From contig NZ_JBBHLB010000006.1 of assembly GCF_037572415.1 (NCBI RefSeq), positions 62,001-126,000 on the forward strand: 64,000 nucleotides of DNA. The letters are read 5' to 3'. Below the pieces are notes generated by a model that did not search any database, was not told where the DNA came from, and was given only the letters and a program-made list of their open reading frames with translations. A program made the position numbers and the translations under genes. The DNA is from Flavonifractor porci. Lineage in GTDB: Bacteria; Bacillota; Clostridia; Oscillospirales; Oscillospiraceae. Positions 33,024-42,397 of the stretch are shown piece by piece (position 1 is the stretch's first letter; every line of letters begins with the position of its first letter).

Positions 33024-33184
33024 TTATGCGCCAAGAGCATACCACGAAAACAAGCAAAGGCTGTGGCGCATGAAGTTTATGCGCATATGGGCCGTCCCGG
33101 CCCATGCGCTTTGATTTCATGGCCGTGCCGCTGAAAGCGGCACATGGCCAATTTTGCTATGCAAAAGCATAGCAAAATTGGCCA
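33024..33184. other. chain of four hairpins downstream of ybaK
   Basis: Stems: TTATGCGCCA with TGGCGCATGAA (33024-33073); GCGCATATGGGCC with GGCCCATGCGC (33081-33109); GTGCCGC with GCGGCAC plus GGCC ends (about 33118-33149); and a perfect 18-bp stem with AAAA loop (33145-33184). No reading frame is credible. The last hairpin could end ybaK transcription (ATAAAATTTTT follows). Confidence 0.6.
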
Positions 33185-33268
33185 TAAAATTTTTCCTCTT
33201 TTGGGGAACCTTTTTCAAAAAGCCCCGTCTATCCTTGTGACAACAAACTTGCAAGGAGGACCTTATCC

Positions 33269-34114
33269 ATGAAAAAATTCGGCGCCGCCGCACTGGCCCT
33301 GACCCTGGCCGGTTCCATGACCCTCCCCGCCCTGGCTGTGGAGACCCCCGTGCTCATCTCCGCCAAGGTGGGCTACACCACTTCCATCACCCTCAACGGA
33401 GAGAAGCTGGACACCGCCGCCCTCCCCGCCGCCTCCGACTCCATGCTGCCCCTGCGTTTGCTGGCCGAGTCCGACCACGGCAACGTGTACTGGGATCAGG
33501 AGGGCAACGAGGCCTGGTTCAACTTCGGACAGGACAAGATCACCGTAAACTTTGACGACAACACCATTCTGGTCAACGACGAGCTGGTGAAGGAGAAGGC
33601 GGAGGTTACCGCCGGCGTAACTTATGTGTCCGCCGGCGTGCTGGCCCTGCTGGACGGCTACACCGTCACCTGGGCCGACCCCACCGCCGAGGACTTTGGC
33701 GCTGTGGACATCACCACCCCCAACAACGACCCCATGGTCAAGCTGGCTTACTCCATCATGGAGAGCAGCGAGATGTTCGGCTCCCGCACCTACGAGGATA
33801 TGCTGGCCGACGCCTATAAGTTCCCCGTGGATGAGTTTGAGCAGATCGTGGCCTTCTTCCCCATGATCACCTCCCCCGACACCGTCATCGTCGGCAAGCT
33901 GGCGGAGGGCGCCAACGAGAAGGCGGTCACCGACGCTCTGGAGGCCTACCGCAAGCAGCAGGAGGACACCTTCTCCTGGTACCTGGCCCAGAACCTGCCC
34001 AAGGTGCAGGATGCCCGCACCGTGATTGAGGACGGCTATGTGTTCTTCTTCATCGGCGAGAACGCCGATCAGGCCGAGCAGCTGTTCCACGACTTCGTGG
34101 CCGCTCAGGGCTGA
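33269..34114 (+). CDS. secreted protein with copper-amine-oxidase-like N domain and DUF4358-like C domain
   Basis: 281 residues; ATG after AAGGAGGACC. The signal peptide is MKKFGAAALALTLAGSMTLPALA. Residues about 28-130 resemble the amine-oxidase N-terminal-type domain found in firmicute surface proteins (MLPLRLLAESDHGNVYWD). Residues about 185-275 look like DUF4358 (TVIVGKLAEGANEKAVTDAL, then GYVFFFIGENADQAEQLF). No catalytic residues were recognised. It is expected outside the membrane or wall-associated. Confidence 0.75.
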   Translation: MKKFGAAALALTLAGSMTLPALAVETPVLISAKVGYTTSITLNGEKLDTAALPAASDSMLPLRLLAESDHGNVYWDQEGNEAWFNFGQDKITVNFDDNTILVNDELVKEKAEVTAGVTYVSAGVLALLDGYTVTWADPTAEDFGAVDITTPNNDPMVKLAYSIMESSEMFGSRTYEDMLADAYKFPVDEFEQIVAFFPMITSPDTVIVGKLAEGANEKAVTDALEAYRKQQEDTFSWYLAQNLPKVQDARTVIEDGYVFFFIGENADQAEQLFHDFVAAQG

Positions 34115-34128
34115 ACCTTTCAAGCACG

Positions 34129-34166
34129 AAACAAGGTCCCGGCTGCGGCCGGGGCCTTGTTTTTTA
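34129..34166 (+). terminator. intrinsic terminator
   Basis: AACAAGGTCCCGGC-TGCG-GCCGGGGCCTTGTTTTTT, directly after the secreted protein gene. Confidence 0.85.
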
Positions 34167-34206
34167 CACCGGCAGCGGCTATAATGTGAAAAAAGGAGGG
34201 ATCTCC

Positions 34207-34677
34207 ATGGAAGAACACACCCCCGTATCCGCCACTCAGGCCCTGGAGGATCTGGAGGCCTGTTACCAGCATTTTATAGATAAGTTGAAGAAAAGCAAGG
34301 CGTCCAGTGTGGGCGAGGTCATGGGCAACTTCTTCCGGGCCCAGGGCAATCCCCGGGTGTCCTATGCGGTGGAGGAGTTTGACGCCGCCATGACGGAACG
34401 TCTGACTGTCCTCACCGGTCTGCTGGAGACCTGTCCGGCGGAGGAGGCCTGCCGCCTGGCTGTCCAGGCCCTGGAGCTGATGCTCTTCTATCCCGTCCCC
34501 ACCGATCACACCGTGGCCTTCTCCCTGTCCGCCTTTGAAGGGCGGGCCATGGCCCTGCTGCCCTTTCTTTCCCCCGACAGGCAGCGGGAACTGGCCACCC
34601 GCTACGCCAGGCGTACCACCCCCCGGCAGATGCTGCCCAATCAGAAGAGACTGTGGAAGGCCCTCTCCCAGCTCTGA
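34207..34677 (+). CDS. hypothetical cytoplasmic protein
   Basis: 156 residues from the ATG at 34207, which has AAAGGAGGG upstream. No family was recognised. It is mostly predicted helix, with no signal peptide or membrane segment, and has an Arg-rich C-terminus (RQRELATRYARRTTPRQML). It is a single-gene unit between two terminators. Confidence 0.7.
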   Translation: MEEHTPVSATQALEDLEACYQHFIDKLKKSKASSVGEVMGNFFRAQGNPRVSYAVEEFDAAMTERLTVLTGLLETCPAEEACRLAVQALELMLFYPVPTDHTVAFSLSAFEGRAMALLPFLSPDRQRELATRYARRTTPRQMLPNQKRLWKALSQL

Positions 34678-34711
34678 CTGGCCGGAATATCCTTCCAAAC
34701 TGAATTAATAC

Positions 34712-34758
34712 AAACCGCGCAAAATGCAGGAAAACCCACTGCTTTGCGCGGTTTTTTT
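34712..34758 (+). terminator. intrinsic terminator
   Basis: AAACCGCGCAAA pairs with TTTGCGCGGTTT, followed by TTTTT. The following 34760-34923 is a promoter/leader stretch with a GCGGAG-GAG-CTCCGC hairpin and a good AGGAGGAAG site. Confidence 0.8.
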
Positions 34759-34923
34759 GTTTTCCTCCTGAATATCTTTCCACAAACACTATGCAGCCGG
34801 CAAATTGTTTTACCAAAAAAAAGAGTATATAGTTGTGATTGGAAAAAAGGTCCGGCAGGGCAGAGTGCGGAGGAGCTCCGCCCTGTTTGACCTGAGCGCA
34901 CCCTGACAGGAGGAAGAAATCAT

Positions 34924-37197
34924 ATGAAAAAGCACATCTTGTCCCTGGCGTTGACCCTGGGGCTGGTACTGACCCTGTGTCCTGCCGCCCTGGCCGCAGG
35001 CAAGGGTCTGTCCAACTTCCAGAAGAGCGCCGCCTACACCGCCGGTACCTTTACCGATGTGCCCGCCAGCACCTGGTACACGGAAAACGTCAAGACCGCC
35101 TATGAGCTGGGTCTGATGAAGGGCACCAGCTCCGTTGCCTTCTCCCCCGACGGCAACATTACCGTGGGTTCCGCCATCGCCCTGGCCTGCCGGCTCCACA
35201 GCATCTATCACACCGGCGGCGCCAACTTCATCCAGGGCAACCCCTGGTATCAGGTCTATGTGGACTATGCCGTGAAGAACGGCATCATCACCCAGGGCCA
35301 GTTTACCAACTATGACGCCGTGGCCACCCGCCGGCAGTTTGCCGCCATTCTGGCCAAGGCTCTGCCCAAGGAGGCTCTGGAGGAGAAAAACACGGTGGAA
35401 GACGGCACCATCCCCGATCTGGCCGCCGGTTCCGCCAACTATGACGACATCTATCTCCTCTACCGGGCGGGCATCCTCACCGGCAGCGACTCCAAGGGCA
35501 CCTTCGTCCCCGAGTCCACCATTACCCGCTCGTCGGTGGCCGCCATCGTCTCCCGCATGGCCATGCCCCAGCTGCGGCAGTCCGTCACCATGAAGGTGGT
35601 TCCCGCCACCAAGCTGACCATGAACCAGACCAGCCTGACGCTGGAGGAGGGCAAGACCTCCACCCTTACCGTCACCCCCACTCCCGCTGACGCCACCGTC
35701 TCCAACGTGACCTGGAAGTCCTCCAACGCCAGCGTGGCTGCTGTGGACAACGGCAAGGTCACCGCGGTGAAGAAGGGTACCGCCACCATCACCGCCTCCG
35801 CCGCCAACGGGGTCAAGGCCACCTGTAAGGTCACCGTCACCCCCGCCCCCGTGGAGGTCACCGGCGTCTCCCTGAACAAGTCCACCATGAGTCTGGCGGA
35901 GGGCACCACCGGCCGTCTGACCGCCACGGTGAAACCCAGCGACGCCACCAATGACAGCCTTACCTGGTCCTCCTCCAACACCAGCGTGGCCACCGTCAGC
36001 AGCGGCGGCACCGTCACCGCCAAGCGGGAGGGCACCGCCACCATCACCGTCACCACCTACAACGGAAAGACCGCCGCCTGCAAGGTCACCGTCACCCCCG
36101 AGATCAAGGTCTCCAGCGTCACCGTGGACCCCAGCAGCCTGACGCTGGAGGTTGGGGACAGCGAGTACCTCAGCGCCTCGGTGTATCCCTCCGACGCCAC
36201 CAATGACAGCGTGGAGTGGGAGTCCTCCGACACCAGCGTGGCCACCGTCAACTCCAGCGGCAAGGTCACCGCCCTGGCCCCCGGCTCCGCCCGGATCACC
36301 GCCACCTCCGAAAACGGCCGGTATGATTACTGCCGGGTGACCGTCAAGGCCTCCACCAAGCTGGACTTCTCCGTGCCCCAGCTGAACCACAACTACGGCC
36401 CCATGACCATTGTCTACCGCTCCGGCGGCACGGTCACCAACTTCCTGGTGAATGACTTCACCTTCACCAGCGGCAAGCTTCAGTACGGCAAGGCCCGTCT
36501 GGAGGCCACCGCTCAGGGCAGTGTGGGCAGCGGCTCCCAGTACTTCTACGTCCGCATCAATCTGTACGACGCCAGCGGCAAGCTGCTGGCCACCGACTAC
36601 AGCTCCAAGAGCGTGGGCAATAATCAGGACTTTGCTGTGGAGATGACCTTCGATGTGGACCCCACCGCCCTGTCCCAGGCCGCTTCCATCGAGTTTGTCA
36701 GCTACTCCGGCGACAAGGCCGTGCCCGGCCTGGTGGAGCCCGAGACCCCTGAGCCCGAGGTGGACCCGGAGAAGGAGGAGGCCATGGAGATCGGCAAAGC
36801 CATGAGCGACCACTTCACCGACGGTATGGCCGCTCTGGAGGTGGCCAAAGATGAGGTGGGCGCTGCCAGCGATGAGGCCGCCAGTAATCCTCTTGATCCG
36901 GACGTCATCAAGTCGGCCATCATCCACTACATCCCCGCCAGCGCAGCCATGAAGAGTTTCCGAACCACCGTAAGCGATATCATCACCGCCTGCGGCGACA
37001 ACTCCTACTGGTCCAGTGTCAAAGCGCTTGCCACCACCCTGCTGGACGATGTGGATTCCACCATTACCATGTACGAGCAGATCGCTCAGAACGGCAATGA
37101 TATGGATATCATCCGGGGTCAGAAACAATTCACCTATGTTCTCAAGCAGTGGAACAGTATTCTGAGCACGGCCAATTCCATCATCAAAAACCTGTAG
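34924..37197 (+). CDS. SLH-domain surface protein with three BIG2 Ig-like domains
   Basis: 757 residues; signal peptide to about residue 25 (ALAAG). Three S-layer homology repeats follow (FTDVPASTWYTENVKTAYEL, the YVDYAVKNGIITQGQF region, and IYLLYRAGILTGSDSKGTF), to about residue 220. Then come three BIG2 domains (each with a SxxxVATV / GTATIT pattern) to about 475, and a C-terminal region without a recognised fold that ends in a helical segment. SLH repeats usually hold proteins on secondary wall polymer. It ends in TAG. A shorter paralogue follows 37 bp downstream. Confidence 0.9.
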   Translation: MKKHILSLALTLGLVLTLCPAALAAGKGLSNFQKSAAYTAGTFTDVPASTWYTENVKTAYELGLMKGTSSVAFSPDGNITVGSAIALACRLHSIYHTGGANFIQGNPWYQVYVDYAVKNGIITQGQFTNYDAVATRRQFAAILAKALPKEALEEKNTVEDGTIPDLAAGSANYDDIYLLYRAGILTGSDSKGTFVPESTITRSSVAAIVSRMAMPQLRQSVTMKVVPATKLTMNQTSLTLEEGKTSTLTVTPTPADATVSNVTWKSSNASVAAVDNGKVTAVKKGTATITASAANGVKATCKVTVTPAPVEVTGVSLNKSTMSLAEGTTGRLTATVKPSDATNDSLTWSSSNTSVATVSSGGTVTAKREGTATITVTTYNGKTAACKVTVTPEIKVSSVTVDPSSLTLEVGDSEYLSASVYPSDATNDSVEWESSDTSVATVNSSGKVTALAPGSARITATSENGRYDYCRVTVKASTKLDFSVPQLNHNYGPMTIVYRSGGTVTNFLVNDFTFTSGKLQYGKARLEATAQGSVGSGSQYFYVRINLYDASGKLLATDYSSKSVGNNQDFAVEMTFDVDPTALSQAASIEFVSYSGDKAVPGLVEPETPEPEVDPEKEEAMEIGKAMSDHFTDGMAALEVAKDEVGAASDEAASNPLDPDVIKSAIIHYIPASAAMKSFRTTVSDIITACGDNSYWSSVKALATTLLDDVDSTITMYEQIAQNGNDMDIIRGQKQFTYVLKQWNSILSTANSIIKNL

Positions 37198-37234
37198 TCT
37201 CAATTTTATACTTCACTGAAAGGAGTTCTGCCCC

Positions 37235-38743
37235 ATGAAAAGACGCATCCTGTCCCTGTTTCTGGCCCTGGGCCTGTCGGTGTCCCTGCTGACCACCGGC
37301 GCCCTGGCGACCGAAGCCGGCCTGTCCAACTTCAAGTCCGTCAACGCCTATACCACCGGCACCTTTACCGACATGCCCGCCGACACCTGGTACACGGAAA
37401 ACGTCAAGACCGCCTATGAGATGGCCCTGATGAAGGGCACCAGCGGCACCTCCTTCTCCCCCGACGGCAACATCACCGTGGGCTCCACCATCGCCCTGGC
37501 CTGCCGTCTCCACAGCATCTACAACACCGGCGCCGCCAACTTTGTCCAGGGCGAACCCTGGTACCAGGTCTATGTGGACTACGCCGTGAAGAACGGCATC
37601 ATCTCCCAGGGCCAGTTTACCGACTACAACGCTGCGGCCACCCGCCGGCAGTTTGCCGCCATCCTGGCCCGTTCCCTGCCCGCCGAGGCTCTGGAGGCCA
37701 AGAACACCGTGGACGACGGCATGATCCCCGACGTGGCCGCCGGTTCCGACAACTACAACGACATCTATCTGCTCTACCGGGCGGGCATCCTCACCGGCAG
37801 CGACTCCAAGGGCACCTTCCAGCCTGAGACCACCATCACCCGCTCCTCTGTGGCCGCCATCGTGTCCCGCATGGCCAACCCCGCCCTGCGGCAGAACATC
37901 TCCCTCACCTATGTGGGCCTGACCGGCCTGACTCTCACCGGCCTGACCCTGGAGGCCGGCAAGACCGGCGCCGTCTCCGTACAGACGGCCCCCTCCAACG
38001 CCACCGTCAAGTCCCTGACCTGGAGCTCCTCCGACGCCAGCGTGGCCAGCGTCAGCAACGGCACCGTCACCGCCCATAAGGCGGGCACCGCCACCATCAC
38101 CGCCGTGGCCGACAACGGCGTCAGCGGCTCCTGCACCGTCACTGTCACCGCCGCCCCCGTGGCCGTCTCCTCTGTCACCCTGAACCAGACCACCATGACC
38201 CTGGACGTGGGCAAGACCGGCACCCTCACCGCCACCGTCCAGCCCGCCGACGCCGCCAACAAGAACATTACCTGGACCTCCTCCAACACCGCTGTGGCCA
38301 CCGTCTGGAACGGCACCGTCACCGCCGTGGCTCCCGGTACCGCCACCATCACCGCCTCCACCTCCAACGGCAAGAGCGCTTCCTGCACCGTCACTGTCAA
38401 GAAGCCGGCCAGCTCCGGGTATCAGTCCTACTCCCGGTTTGCTGGCGTGCCTGACTTCGGTCTGGTGATGGGCACCTACGCTATGGACAGCACCTATGAT
38501 CCCTCCGACAACTCCGGCGGCTTCTTCTACTCCTACGCCGGCATCAAGAACGCCGGCCATAGCGAGGACTTCGCCGAGCGCTACGACGCCGCCCTGGTGG
38601 CCAGCGGCTTCCGCTTTATGGACAGCTTTACCAACGACGACGGCGGCACTACCCTGATCTACTCCAATGGCACCTATTTTGTTATGATGGGCGCCAGCGT
38701 TGCCGGCGGCGTTCCCGGCATTCTGATTGTAATTACTCCCTGA
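37235..38743 (+). CDS. SLH-domain surface protein with two BIG2 domains (paralogue)
   Basis: 502 residues; AAAGGAG upstream of the ATG. The signal peptide and the SLH block are nearly the same as in the upstream gene (FTDMPADTWYTENVKTAYEM, GILTGSDSKGTFQPETTITR). Two BIG2 domains (about 225-390) and a different C-terminal domain of about 110 residues (GVPDFGLVMGTYAMDSTYD) follow. The pair looks like a tandem duplication in which the tail was exchanged. Probably co-transcribed, ending at the terminator at 38.77 kb. Confidence 0.9.
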   Translation: MKRRILSLFLALGLSVSLLTTGALATEAGLSNFKSVNAYTTGTFTDMPADTWYTENVKTAYEMALMKGTSGTSFSPDGNITVGSTIALACRLHSIYNTGAANFVQGEPWYQVYVDYAVKNGIISQGQFTDYNAAATRRQFAAILARSLPAEALEAKNTVDDGMIPDVAAGSDNYNDIYLLYRAGILTGSDSKGTFQPETTITRSSVAAIVSRMANPALRQNISLTYVGLTGLTLTGLTLEAGKTGAVSVQTAPSNATVKSLTWSSSDASVASVSNGTVTAHKAGTATITAVADNGVSGSCTVTVTAAPVAVSSVTLNQTTMTLDVGKTGTLTATVQPADAANKNITWTSSNTAVATVWNGTVTAVAPGTATITASTSNGKSASCTVTVKKPASSGYQSYSRFAGVPDFGLVMGTYAMDSTYDPSDNSGGFFYSYAGIKNAGHSEDFAERYDAALVASGFRFMDSFTNDDGGTTLIYSNGTYFVMMGASVAGGVPGILIVITP

Positions 38744-38760
38744 GTTTACAATTCCATGCA

Positions 38761-38793
38761 AAAAGGCCCCGCTGCCAACGGCAGCGGGGCCTT
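38761..38793. terminator. bidirectional terminator between the SLH gene and htpG
   Basis: AAAAGGCCCCGCTGCC-AAC-GGCAGCGGGGCCTT. The run of A on the left is a T-tract for htpG on the minus strand. Confidence 0.85.
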
Positions 38794-38803
38794 CTGTGAT
38801 TCT

Positions 38804-40723
38804 TTACTTCATCAGGGAGCACACCAGCTCGGTGTAGCCCGCGGGGTCGGCCAGAGGCAGGCCGGCGATGAGCTGGGCCTGGGCGTACAGCAGCTGGGCA
38901 TACTTGGCGGCCAGGTCCTTGTCCTCGGCCACCGCCCGCTTCAGGGCGGCAAAGGCGGCCGAATCGGGGTTGAGCTCCAGCACCCGCTGGGCCTTCATCT
39001 CCTTGTTGTCCGGGTCCATCCGCTGGAAGTACTTCTCCATCTCCAGGGTGATGGGGCCGTCGGTGGTGAGGCACACGGCGCCGCTCTTCAGGATCTTGGA
39101 CAGGCGGGCCTCATGGATGTCGCCCCCCAGGGTCTCCTTCAGGAAGTCCAGCACCGGCTTGTTCTCCTCCGCCTTCTGCTCCAGTGCGGCCTTCTCCTCG
39201 TCGGTCTCAGGCAGGGCGTCGTCGTCGTCCACCGACTTGAAGCTCTTGCCGTCCACCGCGCCCAGCACGTTGACCACAAACTGGTCGGCCTCGGCGGTGA
39301 GGTAGAGGATCTCGTAGCCCTTGTCCCGGATGCGCTCGGCCTGGGGCAGCTTGTCCAGCTTGGCGGTATCCTCGCCGCAGGCAAAGTAGACGTACTGCTG
39401 ATCCTCGGCCATCCGCTCCTTGTACTCGGCCAGGGTGGTCAGCTTGCCGTCCCTGGAGGACCAGAACAGCAGCAGGTCGCTGAGCAGGTCCTTGTGGACG
39501 CCGTAGTCGGCCACCACACCCATCTTGATCTGGGGACCGAAGGCCTTCCAGAAGGTCTCGTACTTCTCCCGGTCGTCCTTCTGGAGGCGGAGCAGCTCGC
39601 CCTTGATCTTCTTCTCCAGGTTGTTGGCAATGACCTTCAGCTGACGGGTGTGCTGGAGCATCTCGCGGGAAATGTTCAGGGAGAAGTCCTGGGAGTCCAC
39701 CACACCCTTGACGAAGCGGAAGTGCTCGGGCAAAAGGTCGGCGCACTTGTCCATGATGAGCACGCCGGAGGAGTAGAGCTGCAGGCCCTTCTCATATTCC
39801 CGGGTGTAGAAGTCGTAGGGGGCGTGAGAGGGGATGTAGAGCATGGCCTTGTACTCCACGGTACCCTCGGCGGAGACGTGGATCACGCTCAGGGGGTCCT
39901 CCCAGTCACCGTACTTCTCCTTGTAGAACTGGTTATATTCCTCGGTCTTGACCTCACTCTTGGGCCGCTGCCACAGGGGCACCATGGAGTTGAGGGTCTC
40001 CCATACATCGTAGTCCTCCCACTCGGGCTTGTAGTCGTCGCCTGCGTCCTCCGGACGGGGCTTCTGGCGGGACTTGTGCATGAGCATGACGATGGGGTAG
40101 TGGATATAGTCGGAGTACTTCTTCACCAGATCGGCGATGCGGTACTGCTCCAGATACTCGTCGTAGTGGTCGTCGTCGGTATTGGCCTTGATGTGGAGGA
40201 CAATGTCGGTGCCCACGCTCTCCTTCTCGCAGGGGGTGATGGTGTAGCCGTCGGCGCCGTCGGACTCCCAGCGGAAGGCCTCCTCGGCGCCGTAGGCCTT
40301 ACTGGTGACGGTGACGTGGTCGGCCACCATGAAGGCAGAGTAGAAGCCCACGCCGAACTGACCGATGATGTCGGTGGTATCTCCCTCGGCCTTCTCCTGC
40401 CTGGCCATTTCCTCCTTGAACTGGAGGGAGCCGCTGCGGGCGATGGTGCCCAAGTTCTGCTCCAGCTCTTCCTTGGTCATGCCGATGCCGTTGTCGCTAA
40501 TGGTGAGGGTGCGGGCGATCTGGTCGGGGGTGAGGGTAATCTTCAGGTCCGACCGGTCCAGACCCACCTTGTCATCGGTGAGGGCCTTATAGGCCAGCTT
40601 GTCCATGGCGTCGCTGGCGTTGGAGATGATCTCCCGCAGGAAGATCTCCTTGTGGGTGTAAATGGAGTTGATCATCAGGTCCAGCAGGCGCTTGGACTCC
40701 GCTTTGAACTGTTTCTTTGCCAT
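38804..40723 (-). CDS. htpG: molecular chaperone HtpG (Hsp90)
   Basis: 639 residues. The GHKL ATPase motifs are intact: EIISNASDAMDKL, DNGIGMT and IGQFGVGFYSAFMVA. The middle and C-terminal domains are of normal length. The gene is monocistronic, between its own terminator and a promoter with a perfect CIRCE operator, so it is a HrcA-type heat-shock gene. The ATG at 40723 follows AGGAGGC. Confidence 0.97.
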   Translation of the reverse strand: MAKKQFKAESKRLLDLMINSIYTHKEIFLREIISNASDAMDKLAYKALTDDKVGLDRSDLKITLTPDQIARTLTISDNGIGMTKEELEQNLGTIARSGSLQFKEEMARQEKAEGDTTDIIGQFGVGFYSAFMVADHVTVTSKAYGAEEAFRWESDGADGYTITPCEKESVGTDIVLHIKANTDDDHYDEYLEQYRIADLVKKYSDYIHYPIVMLMHKSRQKPRPEDAGDDYKPEWEDYDVWETLNSMVPLWQRPKSEVKTEEYNQFYKEKYGDWEDPLSVIHVSAEGTVEYKAMLYIPSHAPYDFYTREYEKGLQLYSSGVLIMDKCADLLPEHFRFVKGVVDSQDFSLNISREMLQHTRQLKVIANNLEKKIKGELLRLQKDDREKYETFWKAFGPQIKMGVVADYGVHKDLLSDLLLFWSSRDGKLTTLAEYKERMAEDQQYVYFACGEDTAKLDKLPQAERIRDKGYEILYLTAEADQFVVNVLGAVDGKSFKSVDDDDALPETDEEKAALEQKAEENKPVLDFLKETLGGDIHEARLSKILKSGAVCLTTDGPITLEMEKYFQRMDPDNKEMKAQRVLELNPDSAAFAALKRAVAEDKDLAAKYAQLLYAQAQLIAGLPLADPAGYTELVCSLMK

Positions 40724-40767
40724 GGTGGATGCCTCCTGTATCTTAAACTATATGTAAAAACACAGCG

Positions 40768-40794
40768 TTAGCACTCAGATGTCCTGAGTGCTAA
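40768..40794 (-). promoter_or_regulatory. CIRCE operator (HrcA binding site) of htpG
   Basis: TTAGCACTC, 9 nt, GAGTGCTAA: a perfect match to the CIRCE consensus. It lies at the predicted start of transcription, about 45 bp before the htpG ATG. Confidence 0.97.
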
Positions 40795-40798
40795 CGCT

Positions 40799-40827
40799 AT
40801 CATAATCCTTCGTATGAAAAATTGCAA
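40799..40827 (-). promoter_or_regulatory. vegetative promoter of htpG
   Basis: On the minus strand: TTGCAA, 17 nt, TATGAT, immediately upstream of the CIRCE operator. Confidence 0.7.
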
Positions 40828-40844
40828 GGGGGTTCAAGAAATGT

Positions 40845-42275
40845 TTACAATTCATCTCCCGGCGTCCACAGGGCGGCCCGGAGGGCCTCCACGCTGTCAA
40901 AGTGGCTCAGGGGGCCGTCGTCCGTCGGCTCTCCCAGCCGGAGCACTCCGGCGGGCTGGCCGCCGATGGTCACCAGATAGGTGGCCTGCCAGTCCAGGCC
41001 GTGGACCCGCAACTGGCTGTCCACATAGGAGCCCCCGGCCAGCAGTTGGGGAGCCCGCTCGGGCGGATCGGTGCGGAAGGCCGCACCGATGGTGTAGGCC
41101 TTGGCATCCAGAGCAGAAGCCTGATCCTCCTCCCGGAAGCAGGTCAGCTCCCAGCTCACGAAGCCGCCTTCGCCGCCCACTTGCGCCAGTCTGGCATCGT
41201 AGTAGGCGTCGGTCAGTTCCCGGCAGGCGGCGTAGGCCTCCTGGTCGATGTCGTCCGGGGTATCACAGCTGGTGCGGATGAGCTGGTAGAGGGACTCATC
41301 CTCCAGGTGGACCTTGCTCCGGGGCAAATTGCTCCCGCCGAAGATCTCCACCACGTTTTCCTCCAGCCCCACCTGGAGATGGAGCGCATCATCTTCGGAG
41401 TAGGCCCCCTGATCCTTTGGGGCCAGGTAGCAATCCAGGGTCCATATGATGTCGGTGTCCGAGCCATTGAGGGTGAGATCGGGATGGTCCACCGGGTGGG
41501 CCGCCGCGGCCCGGATAAGGTCGGCCAGCTGCTCCGCCTCGAGGGGATCGTTGGGCCCATACCAGCTCACAGAGCCGATATTCTCCCCCTCCAGCCCGGC
41601 CAGCAGCTCCAGCAGCTTGTCGGAGGCGGTATTCCGGTGGGACCGGATGTGCCAGTTCTCCCCGTCCTTTCCCAGGGCCAGTTCAATACGGGAGCCGTCC
41701 TCCCCCTCGTCAGTCCACAGCAGAGCGGTTCCGGCAGCCTCGTCCACCTGGCCTCCGGCGCACACAAAACAGCCAGGGCCGAAGTCGCTGGTAAAGTTGT
41801 ACCAGGCGTCGAACTTCTCCAGATAGGGCACGCCGGAGGTGTCCAGATCGGCGGAGGTGATGCCGGCGTAGCGCTCCAGGGCCTGGTCCACCGAAGCGCG
41901 GAGGATGCGGTGGGTGGGCACGGAACCCGGCGAATTCCCCCAGGGGTAGCCGGGCAGGGCTTTCAGGGCGTTAGACTCCGCCTCATCTTCGGCGCTCAAT
42001 GTACCGTCGCCGGGGAAGTAGTACAAAAAGTCAGCAAAGTCCAAATTTTTCACATCGTCATAATAACAGGTAAAGAAGCAGCTCACTGGGGCAACGTAGG
42101 TCACGCCGTCTTGCTCCACCAGGGGTGAGAAGGCCTCGTTGACCCGGTCAATCTCCTCCTGGGTCAGGGGGCGCGGCTCCGCCGCCGGAGATGGGGATGC
42201 AGGGGGCGGTGTCTGTGCCGCGCAGCCGCACAGGGCAAGGGCCAGCAGCAGGGCAGGCAATACCGTGCGCTTCAT
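40845..42275 (-). CDS. putative lipoprotein of unknown function
   Basis: 476 residues from the ATG at 42275 (AAAAGGAGG upstream). The N-terminus MKRTVLPALLLALALCGCAA has a lipobox-like LCGC, then a Pro/Ser-rich linker (TPPPASPSPAAEPRP). No catalytic domain was recognised. The body is acidic and Trp/Tyr-containing, as in extracellular proteins. It is downstream of mnmE on the same strand, but with its own strong ribosome binding site and a 122-bp gap. Confidence 0.75.
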   Translation of the reverse strand: MKRTVLPALLLALALCGCAAQTPPPASPSPAAEPRPLTQEEIDRVNEAFSPLVEQDGVTYVAPVSCFFTCYYDDVKNLDFADFLYYFPGDGTLSAEDEAESNALKALPGYPWGNSPGSVPTHRILRASVDQALERYAGITSADLDTSGVPYLEKFDAWYNFTSDFGPGCFVCAGGQVDEAAGTALLWTDEGEDGSRIELALGKDGENWHIRSHRNTASDKLLELLAGLEGENIGSVSWYGPNDPLEAEQLADLIRAAAAHPVDHPDLTLNGSDTDIIWTLDCYLAPKDQGAYSEDDALHLQVGLEENVVEIFGGSNLPRSKVHLEDESLYQLIRTSCDTPDDIDQEAYAACRELTDAYYDARLAQVGGEGGFVSWELTCFREEDQASALDAKAYTIGAAFRTDPPERAPQLLAGGSYVDSQLRVHGLDWQATYLVTIGGQPAGVLRLGEPTDDGPLSHFDSVEALRAALWTPGDEL

Positions 42276-42397
42276 AACAGTAACCTCCTTTTCTGCCTCC
42301 ATCCTACCATGTTCCGTGGTACAGAGGGTTACAGGGCCGGTGCCAATGTGGAGACAAGGTGTTACAAAGCGCAAAAAAGAGCGGCCAAAGGCCGCCC

